A stretch of DNA of 64,000 bases from Coffea arabica. Lineage: Eukaryota > Streptophyta > Magnoliopsida > Gentianales > Rubiaceae. This document shows positions 23,913-36,859 of the stretch, piece after piece. The stretch lies in contig NC_092323.1 of assembly GCF_036785885.1 (NCBI RefSeq), positions 3,388,501 to 3,452,500 of the forward strand. The letters run 5' to 3'. Position 1 is the stretch's first letter; each line of letters begins with the position of its first letter. Under the pieces are notes generated by a model that saw nothing but the letters and a program-made list of their open reading frames with translations, was not told where the DNA came from and did no database searches. The position numbers and the translations under genes were made by a program.

Positions 23913-24116
23913 TTCTTATTTTGAAAATTTTATAACATTCTCAACTCAATTCAAATTATATAATTAAAATACTTAATTTTAGAAATACAAAATAATTTAT
24001 TTCAACAATACCTGAGCAGATGGTAATCAGAAACATTTTTTACCGGTTCACATGCAACTGGCACCTAAATACTTGGCCAATCAATTTCTTGCCCAATATT
24101 GGGATTTTGCCATAAG

Positions 24117-24262
24117 CAAATCTTATATGCATTGACAATATATACATTATTATCGTTGAATTTATGACATCATGTAAAAATTAAATTTTATATTCAAATT
24201 TTATATTATTGTCATTCATCTAATAACAATATATATATTATCAGTGTACGAAAAATTAATCC
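24117..24262. repeat. MITE family 'ACTGACAGTG...CACCGTCA', copy 3
   Basis: The copy starts AAATCTTATATGCATTGACAATATATAC, has the AAATTTTATATTCAAATTTTATATT core and ends ATTATCAGTGTACGAAAAATTAATCC. It lies between the convergent WRKY and GUF1 genes. Confidence 0.6.
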
Positions 24263-24706
24263 TTTTTCTATCAAAAGAGTAGAATATCAGCAATTTCTCC
24301 TACAAAAATTTTTTGTTATGTTACAGTCCACAAAAAAGGACAATCTATTGAAGATACGCTATATATTTAAAAAAAAAAAAAAAAGAAGAAGTCCAAAGGA
24401 ACCGAACTACGACGTCAACGTTATTGCCGGTCTTTCCGATGCTCGACCAAATACGCAAAAGAGAACCCAGCATACAATTTGGACTCCGTCAATTGATCCA
24501 AACCAGCAAGTAATTCGGCTACCTTAATTTTTTTTCCCCCTTTTTCAGGAAGGCTGCCTTGGTTGATTCAACGATGCCACAAAGATAATCCGAAACTCAT
24601 AACGATGGTTTAATTACCAAGCGAACTGTTCAGGAAAACTCAATACTAGACAAAAATCTCTTCATGGAGTATGGGCATGAACGATGAGCAAAGAGCTCTC
24701 CTATCT

Positions 24707-27700
24707 TCATGAACTCTTCAATAGCTCATGAAAAGCCTCTTGAGGTATATCAACAGAGCCAACACGCTTCATTCTCCTCTTCCCTTCTTTCTGCTTCTCC
24801 AACAATTTCCTCTTTCTGGTAACATCACCACCATAGCACTTTGCAAGTACATTTTTCCTCATAGCCGAGAGCCTAAAAGACAGGAAGCAGAGAAAAAGAA
24901 ATCTGGTAAAGAAAAGGGATATCAAAGCTTAAATTTTTAGGCTGAATTCAAAGTTTACTTTGACATCCATAACATTAACTTGGCTTTTAGCACATAACAA
25001 TAACAGGTTCACACAGCAAGAGACACCAGCAACCACTGTGGTCTTAAAAAATTATCCAAGAACTAATTTGATGATGTCGTCCAAGAGTTTTTCTTTGAAA
25101 TCAATTAAGCAACTTACGTTTCTCTGGCAATGACCTTTGATCCAATGGCAGCTTGTATTGTTATCTCAAACATTTGCCTGTTCAGTTGTCAGGGTCAGAA
25201 ACTGAGGGAGTTCCCAATAAAAATCAGACAAAAGCTTCATCATAGTGCTCAGATAGAAGATTATTTGGGAAAATTGTTTAGAATGAACCTATAGCACTTT
25301 CTAGGATGTAATGTATGTGAGATACAAAAGTAGTTGGAAAAAAAAAAGGTGATTGAAAGACGTGTTTATGAAAATTTTCCCCAAATAATGGGCTATCTGA
25401 ACAAAAATTTATGATGAAACTACTAATTTTTTATCAACTTACCTGTCAATGAATTTCTTCAGCTTCTCCACAAGTTCTCGGCCAACACGTTGTGCCTTTG
25501 ATTTATGGACAATAGTCGCCATAGCATCAACTGATTGGCCATTTAAGAGAACATCAAGTTTCACCAAATCTGAGGTCTGGTATCTGTTAATAGAACAAAT
25601 TTTGAGACAGGCCCCCCCCAAAAAAAAAAAAAAAAAAAAAAAAATTCAAGCCAAGTGAGCTACTGATTATACAAAATGACACGACTTGATGGGAAGATTA
25701 TTGTGGAAACTCTAATGCACTTCACATCTCTTTGATGTCTCTCTATGCATACATGTGTGCTTTTATGTGGCTGTGTGTGCATGAGAGAGAGCAAGACAGA
25801 GCGGGTTGAGCGGTGAGGAAAAACACTTACCCTGCATCCTCATAATCAAATGATGCGTATCCAGATGTTATACTCTTCAATTCGTTGTAAAAGTCCACAA
25901 CAATTTCTCGTAATGGTAAACGGTATTTCATAAAAGCACGTTGACTGAAACACATTGAATATGAACGATCAGTATTTACATGAATCTTGAACTTTATAGA
26001 AAGCAAATAAAAATGCATTGTAGGTAACTGCAATGAAACACAAGATGAGGAAGTTAACTCAGCCTCAGTCTGATAGTCATTGTAGACCCGCATCAACTAA
26101 AAAGGCTAAGAAAATTTTAGAAATTAGGAAGGTGGTAATCATGAAAGAGTGTCGATATACCTATCGATAAATGAGTACTCTAGCTGCTCCCCCCGCCGCT
26201 CAGAGCAAAGAGTTATAACAGACCCGACATACCTTCAAGTGGAAAGGCAATCTAAGTAAATGACTTCCATCATCTAGGTTTCAGCAGCACACATAAACAA
26301 AGCACAACAGAAAGCTTGCACACTACATAGAAAATTGATAGGATAATAATAGTAGCTACCCCAGTGTGAGAGCTTACTCACTAGGGATAATTATCGTAGC
26401 TACCACAGTAGGTTCCAAGCAAGCTGTCAAACGATGCTTGGGATTTGAAGGCAATGTAGCAGGATTCTGAACTATTAACTTGCTGAAAGATGGATAAACA
26501 AAAATCAGAGGAGAAAGCATCCATACCATATTCGTCAACATATATCCACATACCTTCCATCTGAGTACTCGAAAATATATGGTACAGTCGGAACAGTTGA
26601 AATGACATGTGCTTCATGTTCCTATTATGCATAAATCAAAACTTCATAATATAAGTAAGGCAAGGATTGAGAAAACTTTGTTTGGAACAGTTCATAGAGT
26701 GTATAGCATGTTCCGTACAAGAAACGGACAACATAATAAGAATTCAAAATTTTCATTCTTATAAGCAGAAATACTAGTTCCTGCTGTTCTTCCAGGAAAT
26801 AGAAGCAACTATTATGTGGGTCTATTGATCAACCTAATTAGCCTTCAACTTCAGACTTTCTCAGTGAAAAAGTTGTTCCCTCAACAATATCAAAATAAAA
26901 TCAGGAAAAGACATATCTATAACTTAAATCTCAGGTGCATTGACTTTTGAACAAGCTAAAATTTGTGGAAACTTTCGACACAACAATTGCAACCAGCAGA
27001 GCACAATAAAACGTAAAAATCTAATACATGCATCCACGATCCAACAGTCAATCATTTTTTATTTAAAGATTATGAAAGAAATATAACAATACCTGTTCAA
27101 GCCTCTGGTGAAAAACATCCATGTGAAGTAACCCCAAGAAACCACACCTATAGGCCAAAAAACAAACACGTGAGGAGAGAGTAGGCAGGAAACCAAGACA
27201 AACTCTAAATTTGTAAAGCTTAAAGAAGGTAGACCTAAAACCCATGCCAAGTGCTGAGCTAGTCTCTTTAGTAACAGAAACACTGGCATCATTGCACATC
27301 AGTCTCTCTATAGCATGGTTAAGTGCTTCAAAATCAGATCCATCAGCAGGATATAGGCCAGAAAATACCATATGTTTTGCTGGCTTGAAACCTTCAATTA
27401 ACAAAAGCACGAAAAGCATTATCATAGTTAGGAAAAGCTATGGATAAATATGGAATATAATTCACAAATTAGCAGAGAAAACAAAACCAGGTAGGACGAA
27501 TTGCCCAGATTTCTTCTCCAGCTGACAATGACTGAAGTTAATTAGATGCATGGATTCATGAATCAAAAAGTGCAGCAATACTCATCCTTCGCCTCTTGGC
27601 AGGTAACTTTAGTTTCAAAAAATGTTAACATCTCCACAATAACGAGTCAGTTCAACAATTCCCTTCTTTGAGACTTCAATTCAACATATTATTATCAAGA

Positions 27701-29594
27701 CAACAACTACTTAACAAGAGCAGCAAATGAAGTAAAAGTTCAGAATCTGATCATGAGCCAGTTTTTTAGCATTTCATAGTCTAGGATAACCTGATATTAA
27801 GAACACTAGTAGGAATTAAGAAAACCATAAAGTACCTGGAAGGGGTTCCACAGTGCTTCGACAATGATGAAGAGTGTCTCCAACACGAGCCTCTTTAGTT
27901 GATCGCATGCCACTGACTACATATCCAACTTGTCCAGTTAAAAGCACTCCAGTAGGGATGAGTTCAGGATGCATGATCCCAACGTCCGAAATTTCATAGG
28001 ATCGACCAGTTGCAGCAGATGAAATCTTATCGCCCTTTCTTACAGCACCATCAACAACTGCTACGTGGCATATAACTCCCTTGTACTCGTCATAATAAGA
28101 ATCTAACAAGAGCATACGTAAAGGGGAATTACTTTTTCCAGGAGGAGGAGGTATCCGCTCAATGACAGCCGGAAGAACCTTCTCCAAACCTTGTCCTGTT
28201 TTTGCAGATGTTAACAGTGCGTCACTTGGATCAAGATCAAACATGGATTTCAATTGTGCTTTCACACGGTCTGGATCAGCAGTTGGCTGATCAATTTTGT
28301 TTATAACAGGGATTATAGCCAAGTTGGATTCAAAAGCTAAATAAAAGTTTGCAACAGTTTGCGCTTGGACCCCTTGTGCTGCATCAACCACTAAAAGGGC
28401 ACCCTGGCAAGCTGCCAAAGATCTCGAAACTTCATAGCTGAAATCCACATGCCCAGGCGTATCAATCAGGTTCAGTAAAAAGTACGTATCACTCCCCAAG
28501 AAGTTGTGCTTATGAAACATAGTTGCTGTCTGCGCCTTAACAGTTATTCCTCGCTCTCTTTCTACCTAAGCCGACAAGAATGTAACAACAACAACAAAAC
28601 ACATATGTTAAGAGAAAAAGAAAGCAACGAGGATAGGGGAAGAAAAGCAAGACTTTTGTACACCAGCTAAAATCCTGTGCATCAGATGATTGTAGAACAC
28701 CCACTATCAAGTATGTCAAGCAGACGACTTGAGCATGCCATCAAGTATTCCACACCCTGCAACCAGTGATTACTAAAATTGTGCTGATGTAGAAACAATA
28801 CCTCTCAGATTTCTCTCAATTGAGAGGAACCTTGACTACTTTTTGATTACAGTCTCAGAAGGTCATTATCTTTTTCTTCTGCATGCAGAATCCCTCCTTT
28901 ACGATCCACACAAATAGTTTACAATTTAAGCACATACCACTGACTACAATTCTTTAGTGTAATTCAACTTTGTAAAATGCTCATCCACTTCACACAAAAG
29001 TGTGCTACTAAATGTCAAATCAAGCAATTTTTCTAAACTAAATTCAGTGGAAAAATATAGATACCATACTATAGACATACCAAATGACTGCAAAAGAGAT
29101 ACCAGTATATCAGCAGCAGAGAACAGAAACTTTAGCCCCCCAGATAAACGTACTTCATGTTCATACCAACATAACTAACAAGACTCTGGAAAAGAATTCG
29201 GTATATAAGTAAAAGTACTAAGTACCTGCAATTTGTCAAGGTACTGAGGTTGACCGTGTCCTTTTCTAATGGTACCAGTGAGCTCCAAAAGCCGGTCAGC
29301 TAAAGTGGACTTCCCATGATCAACGTGGGCAATAATTGAGAAGTTACGAATTTTATCACAAGGGTATTGACTTAAATCTATGCTTGAACCGTCTTTGATG
29401 CTATGTCGACAAGAATGTGAGCAAAAGAAGGCATTTTGACCCCAACCCAACTGGCAATAGGGTGAAACCAATCTACTATTACAACTATTGGCTACTGGGG
29501 CTGTGCCGTTGTTGGCCCTGCCTATGAATATAAAATGAGAAAATTGAGCGTATTTGGATTTCAGGGTTTTAGAGGCTCTGCTGAGAGAGACCAT
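24707..29594 (-). CDS. GUF1: Translation factor GUF1 homologue (LepA/EF4 GTPase), mitochondrial
   Basis: LepA/EF4-type GTPases act on the bacterial-type ribosome; GUF1 is the mitochondrial member. Eleven exons on the minus strand: 29226-29594, 27836-28565, 27235-27391, 27093-27147, 26554-26621, 26378-26482, 26161-26232, 25831-25944, 25443-25583, 25118-25177, 24707-24872. They sum to 2037 nt, 678 residues. The first ~75 residues are Ser/Arg/Lys-rich with few acidic residues, fitting an organelle transit peptide. GTP-binding motifs: AHVDHGKS at 89-96, DTPGH at 158-162, NKID at 212-215. The switch region [15 protein letters not shown] and the LepA-specific C-terminus ([20 protein letters not shown]) are present. 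The short N-terminus and lack of a plastid-type extension favour mitochondria over the chloroplast LepA, but targeting is inference. It converges with the WRKY gene. Confidence 0.95.
25250..25395. repeat. MITE-like repeat in a GUF1 intron
   Basis: ATAGCACTTTCTAGGATGTAA, TGTATGTGAGATACAAAAG and GACGTGTTTATGAAAA occur in the same order as in 7661-7905 and 16606-16790. The stretch lies wholly within the intron between the exons at 25118-25177 and 25443-25583. Confidence 0.5.
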
Positions 29595-31581
29595 TTTCAG
29601 GGTTTATCAATCAACTGTGGGAACAAAAACAACTAAACAAGCCTGAAGGTTCTCTAGTGACGTGTCATTGAAACATTATGATGACGGAAAAGCTAAAAAT
29701 GGTGGTCTCAGAGTCGCCGGCTATGGTGTCTTTGGGAGGCCGGCGTGTTTGGTGGCTGGAGAGGGCTTCATTCATTCAATTTAATTAAGACAGAAGGAAA
29801 ATAAGTAGTCATTCTTTTTCTGCAATCTCAATGCGGCCTGATTAAATTTAAACTTACCCCCACCCCTGAAGTTGGGAATAGTTACAGATTTTGCCATCTA
29901 GTTTCTGTAATTATTTTGGTAGCCACTAACTTCCTTCATATTTTACATTTCACGTCCGCAAGTGTGGCAAGCCCCCTTCCTTTTGCAAGTTGTCAAAACC
30001 AGATTCCTATATGAGGAAATTAGTCGCTCGGGCTCCTAAATTATTCTTTTTGCACTCTTTTGACCCTAGAGTGATATATTATTGCAAATAATTCCCTCAA
30101 TAAAAATTGTATTACGTTTATGGACTTCACATATCCTTTATTGCCTTCTCCCAAAATAAATATAAAGATGAGGGTCAAATTTCAAACTACTTCTTGAAAG
30201 TCCATTAATATAGTGGGAAAGAATGATGGTAATTAAACTAATTGCATTGCTAAACTTCATCTCGATCAATCTAATATACATATTTATCAGTTTGCGTCTT
30301 TTTACAGGTTTATAATGCTCTGACATGGGTCATTCATTACTTATTTTATTCTTTAATAAACTTGATTGGTATTATCCAATGGTTATATATTAATTAAATT
30401 TAAATGTTTAAATTCCGATGAGACATAAGTTTAAATGTCTAAATTGATAATATTTTTAGAGTAAATCTTATATGCACAGTCAGTGTATATATTATCACAG
30501 TTGGATGAATGAGACATGAAAATAATTTAAAATTTTACATATGTGTCATATATTTGACGGTGATAGTGTATATATTGATCTAAGAATAATAATATATACA
30601 TTAACAATATATACAAGATTAATCCATATTTTTATTCGTTTATAATTGAACATGAACAATAGTAAGCAGGAGCACCACAACATTTGCATGCCAATGCTGC
30701 GTCAAGTCTAAAACTAGTTTTTTTATGAGTTCGTTTGGATAAGAGGTTATTTAAAATATTTATTTGAGATAATTATTGTAATACTTTTTATGGTTAAAAA
30801 TTATATGTCCGATATAAGCAAAATGCAAAATTTGAAATTTTTGCATTTTGTACTGCCTGCCTGCCAGGGCAGCATACCGAGCACAGTAGGAGCAACTTGG
30901 TGAAAAAGATCTGCAGCTCCGAATCCGGAATTTGATCTGTAAGACCTGACGTGGACCCCGCGATACGATAAATACACAGCTTAATCCGTGGGTAGATACG
31001 CGCATAAAATATGCCTCACCAGCTTATATATGACGCCAACTCTCCCCCATAATCTCCTGCCGTCGTCTGTGTAAAATATATGAGAGGCCGACGGATCTCC
31101 AACACTGCCATAGAAGAGAATTCCCCAGTCCCCTGTCAACTCTGCCCGAGGCCGATCATCCATCTTCAATTCAAATCTCTCGTCTCCCCGGCGCATCACC
31201 ATCTCTAATTTTGCTGTCGCTTCTTCTTCCAGGTGGTAATTCTATTTTCTCCTTCCATAGTCATTTGTGCACAAGCTTATGGACATGGTTATATTTCTCG
31301 CATTTGTATATAGGTTTGTTTATGTCTACAATCTAGTGTTTAGGCATCCTCTTTTTTTCAAATTTTCTCTTTTCCGGCTGAGATTCTGGTGATGTGTATG
31401 GATCTAGGGTTTCTGGTTTGTACTTAATGGGTTTTATTCAGGACTTCTAGATTTAGCTGAAAATTTTTCAAAATGGTATCTGAATTTCCTGGCGTTAGAT
31501 TGGTTTAGTATCTTGGATGAGGAAATTTGCTTTTCTGTGCAAGAACTGAGCTTACTTTTGATTATTCAGGTGGCGCGGAGC
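29595..31581. other. Divergent intergenic region between GUF1 and the E2 gene
   Basis: GUF1 is read leftwards from 29594 and the E2 enzyme rightwards from 31582, so both promoters should lie here. The GC-richer part near 31030-31240 (CGCCAACTCTCCCCC, CCGTCGTC) is the likely E2 5' leader, and a TTCAGGTGG junction directly before the E2 start suggests a leader intron ending at ~31569. One MITE copy (30460-30630) and a decayed repeat (30725-30810) lie in the middle. No other gene is seen. Confidence 0.45.
30460..30630. repeat. MITE family 'ACTGACAGTG...CACCGTCA', copy 4
   Basis: GTAAATCTTATATGCACAGTCAG opens the copy, followed by AGTTGGATGAATGAGACATG and AATTTTACATATGTGTCATA, then GACGGTGATAGTGTATATATTG and finally AAGATTAATCC. 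The ends are imperfect inverted repeats. Confidence 0.65.
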
Positions 31582-34500
31582 ATGTCGACGCCGGCGAGGA
31601 AGAGACTGATGAGGGATTTCAAGCGTTTACAGCAGGACCCTCCTGCCGGCATCAGTGGTGCCCCTTACGATAACAATATAACGCTTTGGAACGCTGTTAT
31701 ATTTGGGTATTTACTGCGTGTAATTTTGAAGCATACCTTTTTATTTAAGCAGCTCTCGGCCCTAATATTAATTCGTGTAGCTTTATATTTGATTTGCTGA
31801 TTCCGTTGGTTTTTAATGTGCAGCCCAGACGACACTCCTTGGGATGGAGGTAAGACAGATTTTGCTGTTAAACATGAGTTTTAATCAACTTTTAGCTTGA
31901 ACTGGATGTGGTTCTTTTTTTAAATTTCTTTTTTTCTGGAACATACATGTTTGTAAGCCCTCCCTTTCTTCCTTAAGACATGTTTTTTGCTTTTCTTTTT
32001 TGGTATTTTATGCTTTTAATTATTGTATTTCATCCAACTACATTTTTTCGATGGTGGAGTTTATTGAGTAGTTTGAGGCATCCGTAATCACACATTTTCT
32101 TTTGGGATTTTGTTAGTGGAAATTGGACTTTTTGCAGGTTGAATAGGTCTTAGTTGGGCTTTGTTGTTATATCTATTGCTTTAGTAATTTGTTCAATTTA
32201 TTCCTCATTTGTGGATCTTGTTGTGCTGTCCTTTGAAACCTTTTGTAGGGTATGCTTTTTCTATTTCATGACCAACAGATGGAATTTTTTCATGCGTTAA
32301 GTGGCATGTTCTCTTTTGGTCTATAGCTGTGATTTTAACATTCTATGTAACATAGAAGCTGATGGCTTTTTGTCATTCCTTAAGTGGACCATTAGCATGA
32401 CATTCACTTAAAAGGTAGCAATAATCATGTGCATTTTTTTTTTTAATATTTGGGGGACAACATTAGTTGACAAGGCTTAGGACACATTCTTTTTATTTTC
32501 AGCTACGACGCTATGCATTCGTGTTTTTGGTGATGTATACATTCATTTTTTGCTTGTTTTGTTTGCTAGGTACGTTTAAGTTGACACTTCAGTTTACTGA
32601 GGATTATCCAAATAAGCCACCGACAGTGCGGTTCATTTCAAGAATGTTTCACCCAAATAGTAAGTGAATAATGTTCACCACTTCCTCGAGTCGGATGAAT
32701 GGTTGCTGTTAAAATGATGGTACAAGATAATGTATCTTTATTGTAGTAATGAATTAGCAAATAATTTGATATCTGGACAAGTCACGGAAATATGCTCAAG
32801 CTTTGTTATCAGCTTTATTCTGAAATGTGCTTTCTTGAGGAGAGTTGCATCTTAATGTGCTAGAACTCTGTTGATTGGTGGTCCTATTTGGAGAACTTAT
32901 GATGAGACGAAGGAACTTACTTAAGGTTTCTAAGTAGACTTCCTCTCTAATTATTATACTTGCCTGGAGCGCTATTCTCATCGTGTGCGAGATCCTCAAA
33001 TTTGCTTTCTGTCTTGGCTTGGTGAGTTGCTGGAGTTGGGTTGGAGTGGACAGTGATAACCATGTAACAGGCTTTTGCATGTTTGCTTATTGACAAATGG
33101 CGGGGAATGATAAGATAATGCAATCATGATGGTGTTTATCTAGTAATACAAAATGCTGTGCTTAATTTCTTGCTTTGATATTTTTCCTACCTCATGCCAA
33201 TAACATTTTGCTTTCTTAGAGCTTACGAGGTGGAAATCTCCATGGCCTTGATGAAATTCATTTGTAGATTATTTCTCATCTTAATTGGCTTTTACACTGG
33301 TCAAAGTTGTACCACGGAATCACAGGGAAAGTAGGCTTTGGGAACTGAAGTGTCATGGCAGATTCTGGGAGGGGCAAAAGAATAGGGACAGGGAGAGTTA
33401 GTGGTAACGAGGCAGAATTTTGGGGTCGATGATTGGATTGGCTGGGTGCTTCTGGGGGAAGACCACTGTGTTTTGGTGTGAGTAAACACAGGATGAGTGG
33501 CAGTGATAGCAGGTGGCTGATAAATGAAGGATTAGACTTGCTTTTAAAGTATGGGCCAACCATTTAAAAGTAGTTTAAGGTTTTTCCCCCACTTTTCCTT
33601 TTCCAATTATTGGTAATTGTTTATTATTTAATAGGTCTCTATTTAACTGAAGTAAACAACAGGCAATGTCTCTGCAATTTAGTGAACCTACAGGGCAGAT
33701 GTCTAGTTTGTGGCACAAACCGGAGGAGAGGTGGGTTGGGAGAAGGGGGGTTGGTTTTGAAGTGTTACATTCTATTTTTTGTTTCATGGGGGGAAAAATT
33801 GGTCCGATCTTTGGTTGGTTGCAGTAGTAGCTATTTCTATACATCTCAGTGATATAGTTTTGTATGCTTTTCATTAGCTTTCAGTGTGTGTGTGTCATCT
33901 GTGGTTTGGTTAACCACTGCATCTCTCTCTCTTCACTCTTTACCAGTTTATGCTGATGGAAGTATTTGCTTGGACATTCTGCAAAATCAGTGGAGTCCGA
34001 TTTATGATGTAGCAGCTATACTTACATCTATTCAGGTACGATAATTGTGTTAAGCATTTCATCATTTGAAACATAAAAGGTTGAGAAATTTTTGTGGTTC
34101 ACATGTGAATGAAATTGTGATGATTGCTTTATGTTGTTGTGCATTTTTTCTCCGTTTTATTCAGCATTACATGGGTAGGCTCTTAACGTACTTGTGTATA
34201 ATCTACGTATATATATACACACCCATACAAATGCACTGTTGTGGGTTATTTGTAGATAAGCATTTTATAAGTTCCCAAACCATGAAGTATGCCCAGCAAG
34301 CATCTGTGTGCTTTTGGAGTGGGATCAGATTATTTGTTCCTTAACTACTGTTTGTAGGGCATTAACTTCTGCATGGTATATATACAGTGCATTGGACCAT
34401 GGTGCAGTATTAATTTGTTTGTTTGTTCTCTTCTTTTAAAGCTTTTGGAGGTATTTCGTTTGCTTGATACACAAACCTTACCTTTATGAACTGCAGTCGC

Positions 34501-34625
34501 TGCTTTGTGATCCAAATCCTAACTCGCCAGCCAACTCTGAAGCAGCAAGGTTGTTTAGTGAGAATAAACGTGAATACAACAGGAAGGTGCGTGAGATAGT
34601 TGAACAGAGCTGGACAGCCGACTAG
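31582..34625 (+). CDS. UBC2: Ubiquitin-conjugating enzyme E2, RAD6/UBC2 type
   Basis: RAD6-type E2 enzymes in plants work with HUB1/HUB2 RING ligases to monoubiquitinate histone H2B and also act in DNA damage tolerance. Five exons: 31582-31706, 31824-31849, 32570-32659, 33947-34035, 34497-34625, together 459 nt and 152 residues, exactly the family length. The protein begins [20 protein letters not shown]. The HPN motif is at 78-80 and the catalytic cysteine is Cys88 in DGSICLDIL. It ends [10 protein letters not shown], lacking the long acidic tail of yeast RAD6, as is normal in plants. It cannot be separated from the near-identical UBC1 and UBC2 paralogues by sequence alone. Confidence 0.97.
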
Positions 34626-34830
34626 AATGACTCCTTGCAAAGGTGAAGGAGATTGCTAAATGATGAGCTAAGCTGGGTAGCAGAAACTCATTTCTCCTGG
34701 TCAGAATGGCCTGTGTTTCTTTGAAATGTCGTCACTACATTGTTAACTGATGTAGTTGAAACAATTTGGCAAATTTATGTGATGTATTGGCTTGTAGGGA
34801 CTCAAGTGTCACTTGTCCCGATGGATTGTT

Positions 34831-34979
34831 GGCTTTGCTTGGATTGCTATTTTCCGTAGAAAAATTTCGTCATTTTCCGTGAACACATTTCCCCATTACC
34901 TTTTTTCCTCACATACATCAAATCGCTACAGTAATTTTTCCATGAAAAATGACGGAAAATGCAATCCAAACGGGACCTT
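34831..34979. repeat. MITE-like inverted repeat (GGATTGCTATTTTCCGT family), copy 1
   Basis: The left end GGATTGCTATTTTCCGTAG is mirrored by CGGAAAATGCAATCCAAACG on the right. The inside holds CGTGAACACATTTCCCC and ACATCAAATCGCTACAG. Similar stretches lie at 36860-37025 and 39731-39860. It lies in the 3' flank of the E2 gene. Confidence 0.6.
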
Positions 34980-35031
34980 ATGTGAGTCTTTGTACATACT
35001 GCCTTTCTTGTATTCGATATGCGTGGAATAG

Positions 35032-36151
35032 TAGGGGTGAGCATCGAATTCGAATTCGGTAGCTTGAAATCGGTAATTTTCGGTAAATGGTTCTGGAAAT
35101 ATTCGACCTAATTCGCATTCGAATTAGACACTACTGAATTCGAATTCAACCCGAATTCAATTCGGTAAACAAAAAAATACCGAATTCCAGAAAACTGCTT
35201 CTTCGGCCCATTTTCATCAGCAAATAGCAATGCTATTGAACTGAGTCACAACTTACAAATTGTTCGAATGTAACTGATCACAAATCACTCCAGAAATTCG
35301 AAATCAAAACAACACACAATTCACATTGATCATTAAAATTCAGAAATCATAATTTAGGACCCTCTTGGAGAAGTGAATGGTAATAGCTAATTTGAGCATC
35401 AAGAACCTGATTCCACCACCGGGGAAGATCAGAAATGAAGCAAGATCCGCAACGGCTGTTGGGCTGTAGAGTAGAAGCATCCCAGTTCTGCTGGGTAGTT
35501 TGATTCCCCCTCCAGATTTCTGTGAATTGACGTTCCAGAATTTGGAGTACTTGAGGTGATTTCCCAAGGTTTCTGAGATACCCAAGTAAGCCAAAAACAA
35601 GAGAGTTATCCCAGATAGGGCTGTTGTGTAAATCGAAGGAGATTCTTCCTGGTACACAAGATCCTGCAACAGTTTCGCCATCTCTGCTTCTCCTTTGATC
35701 GATTTCTTTGAGCAAAATATTCAGTATTTATGCTTTAATCAACTAATATACGGATAATAGTGGAGTCTGCTCTAGTCCTATAAATTGACGAAGATGAACT
35801 GCCCAGGTGTGAATGGTTTTAGGTTGTCATAACGACGAGGCTTACGTGTGTTTGTTGAGTTGTGAATCTTCTTCCGTCTTTCGCTTTTTGTTTCGTTGGA
35901 AACGACAAAAGCTTGAGGTATAATATTATTCGGAATTTCGAATTTGAAAACGGTAATATTTTACCGTTTTACCGAATTCAATTCGAATTCGGTAAATCCG
36001 AATTCAAAAACCCCAAAACCAAATTCGACCCTAATTCGATTCTTACTAATTCGATACCACCGATTTACCGACCGAATTACCGAATTCGAATTACCAAATT
36101 GAAATCGATTTCGATCGGTAATTCGGTAATTACCGTAATTGCTCACCCCTA
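35032..36151. mobile_element. Non-autonomous hAT element carrying a captured host gene fragment (Pack-type)
   Basis: The ends TAGGGGTGAGCA and TGCTCACCCCTA are perfect inverted repeats, flanked by the perfect 8-bp direct repeat TGGAATAG (35024-35031 and 36152-36159). The subterminal 140-230 bases on each side are dense in GAATTCGAATTC and CGGTAA motifs. The internal ~700 bases have quite different composition and include a fragment that looks like a cellular gene (35340-35681, minus strand). No transposase is encoded. Length 1120 bp. Confidence 0.9.
35340..35681 (-). pseudogene. Captured first-exon fragment of a steroid 5-alpha-reductase-like gene
   Basis: The reading frame of 113 codons has the features, from memory, of the N-terminal part of plant proteins annotated 3-oxo-5-alpha-steroid 4-dehydrogenase family: LGNHLKYSKFWNVNSQK (about residues 39-55), then IKLPSRTGMLLLYSP and FPGGGIRFLMLKLAITIHF, with hydrophobic segments typical of that membrane family. 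It is cut off after about residue 108, just where homologues continue into the rest of the first exon, and the remaining catalytic C-terminal domain is absent. Being open over its whole length suggests a rather recent capture. It is unlikely to make an active enzyme. The family assignment is by recall and moderate in confidence. Confidence 0.6.
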
Positions 36152-36859
36152 TGGAATAGTATGAAATTGTTTTTACGCAAGCAGTCATGTCATGACTTGC
36201 AGGACTCTGTATCAAATAAACCACGACATGGCTAATCAGTTGAACGTCTTAGATCTATAGGCCAAAGCACTTACCAGTTCAAGTCAACGGACCGTCCTTG
36301 GTTTTCTCTTTTTTTAAAAAAAAAAAAAAATTTCAATGCTAAATTTTCGGTGAAGCCATTAAAAATTGATGGAGATAAGTGGGATAAAGTCCAGCAGAAA
36401 TTGAGTATGGAGTCAAGACCCCTCAAAAGGAATTACATGTCAGAGCGGATGTATCACCTGAATAGTAATATGGGACTTGTCTGGTAACGAATGGGGGCAC
36501 TTTCTGTCAAATGTGTGGGTATATGCAGCGGACGCTTGCATCCAACTGCTACTTGACGGATTGTTTACATTTCAAGGATGTTGGTTCAAACTCGGCTTTG
36601 TAGGTTTGTTTTGCTTCCGCTCCCGCTCCCGGACTTAGCTCACCTCGTTTAGCAGATTACTGCACATAGTTGAATAATGACTAGTAGTAGTATGTTTTAT
36701 TCTTCTGTACTTCTGGGGAGCTTGTTGGGCCAATTGGCACGCGATTGCAACTTGGATGAGGGTAGACACTATCCGTAGCCCTACGGTAAACTAAACCGGA
36801 GATTGCTACAGTTGGGATGAAATTGGAGCTTTAGAGGGTTACCGTCCGTGAATGCGAAA

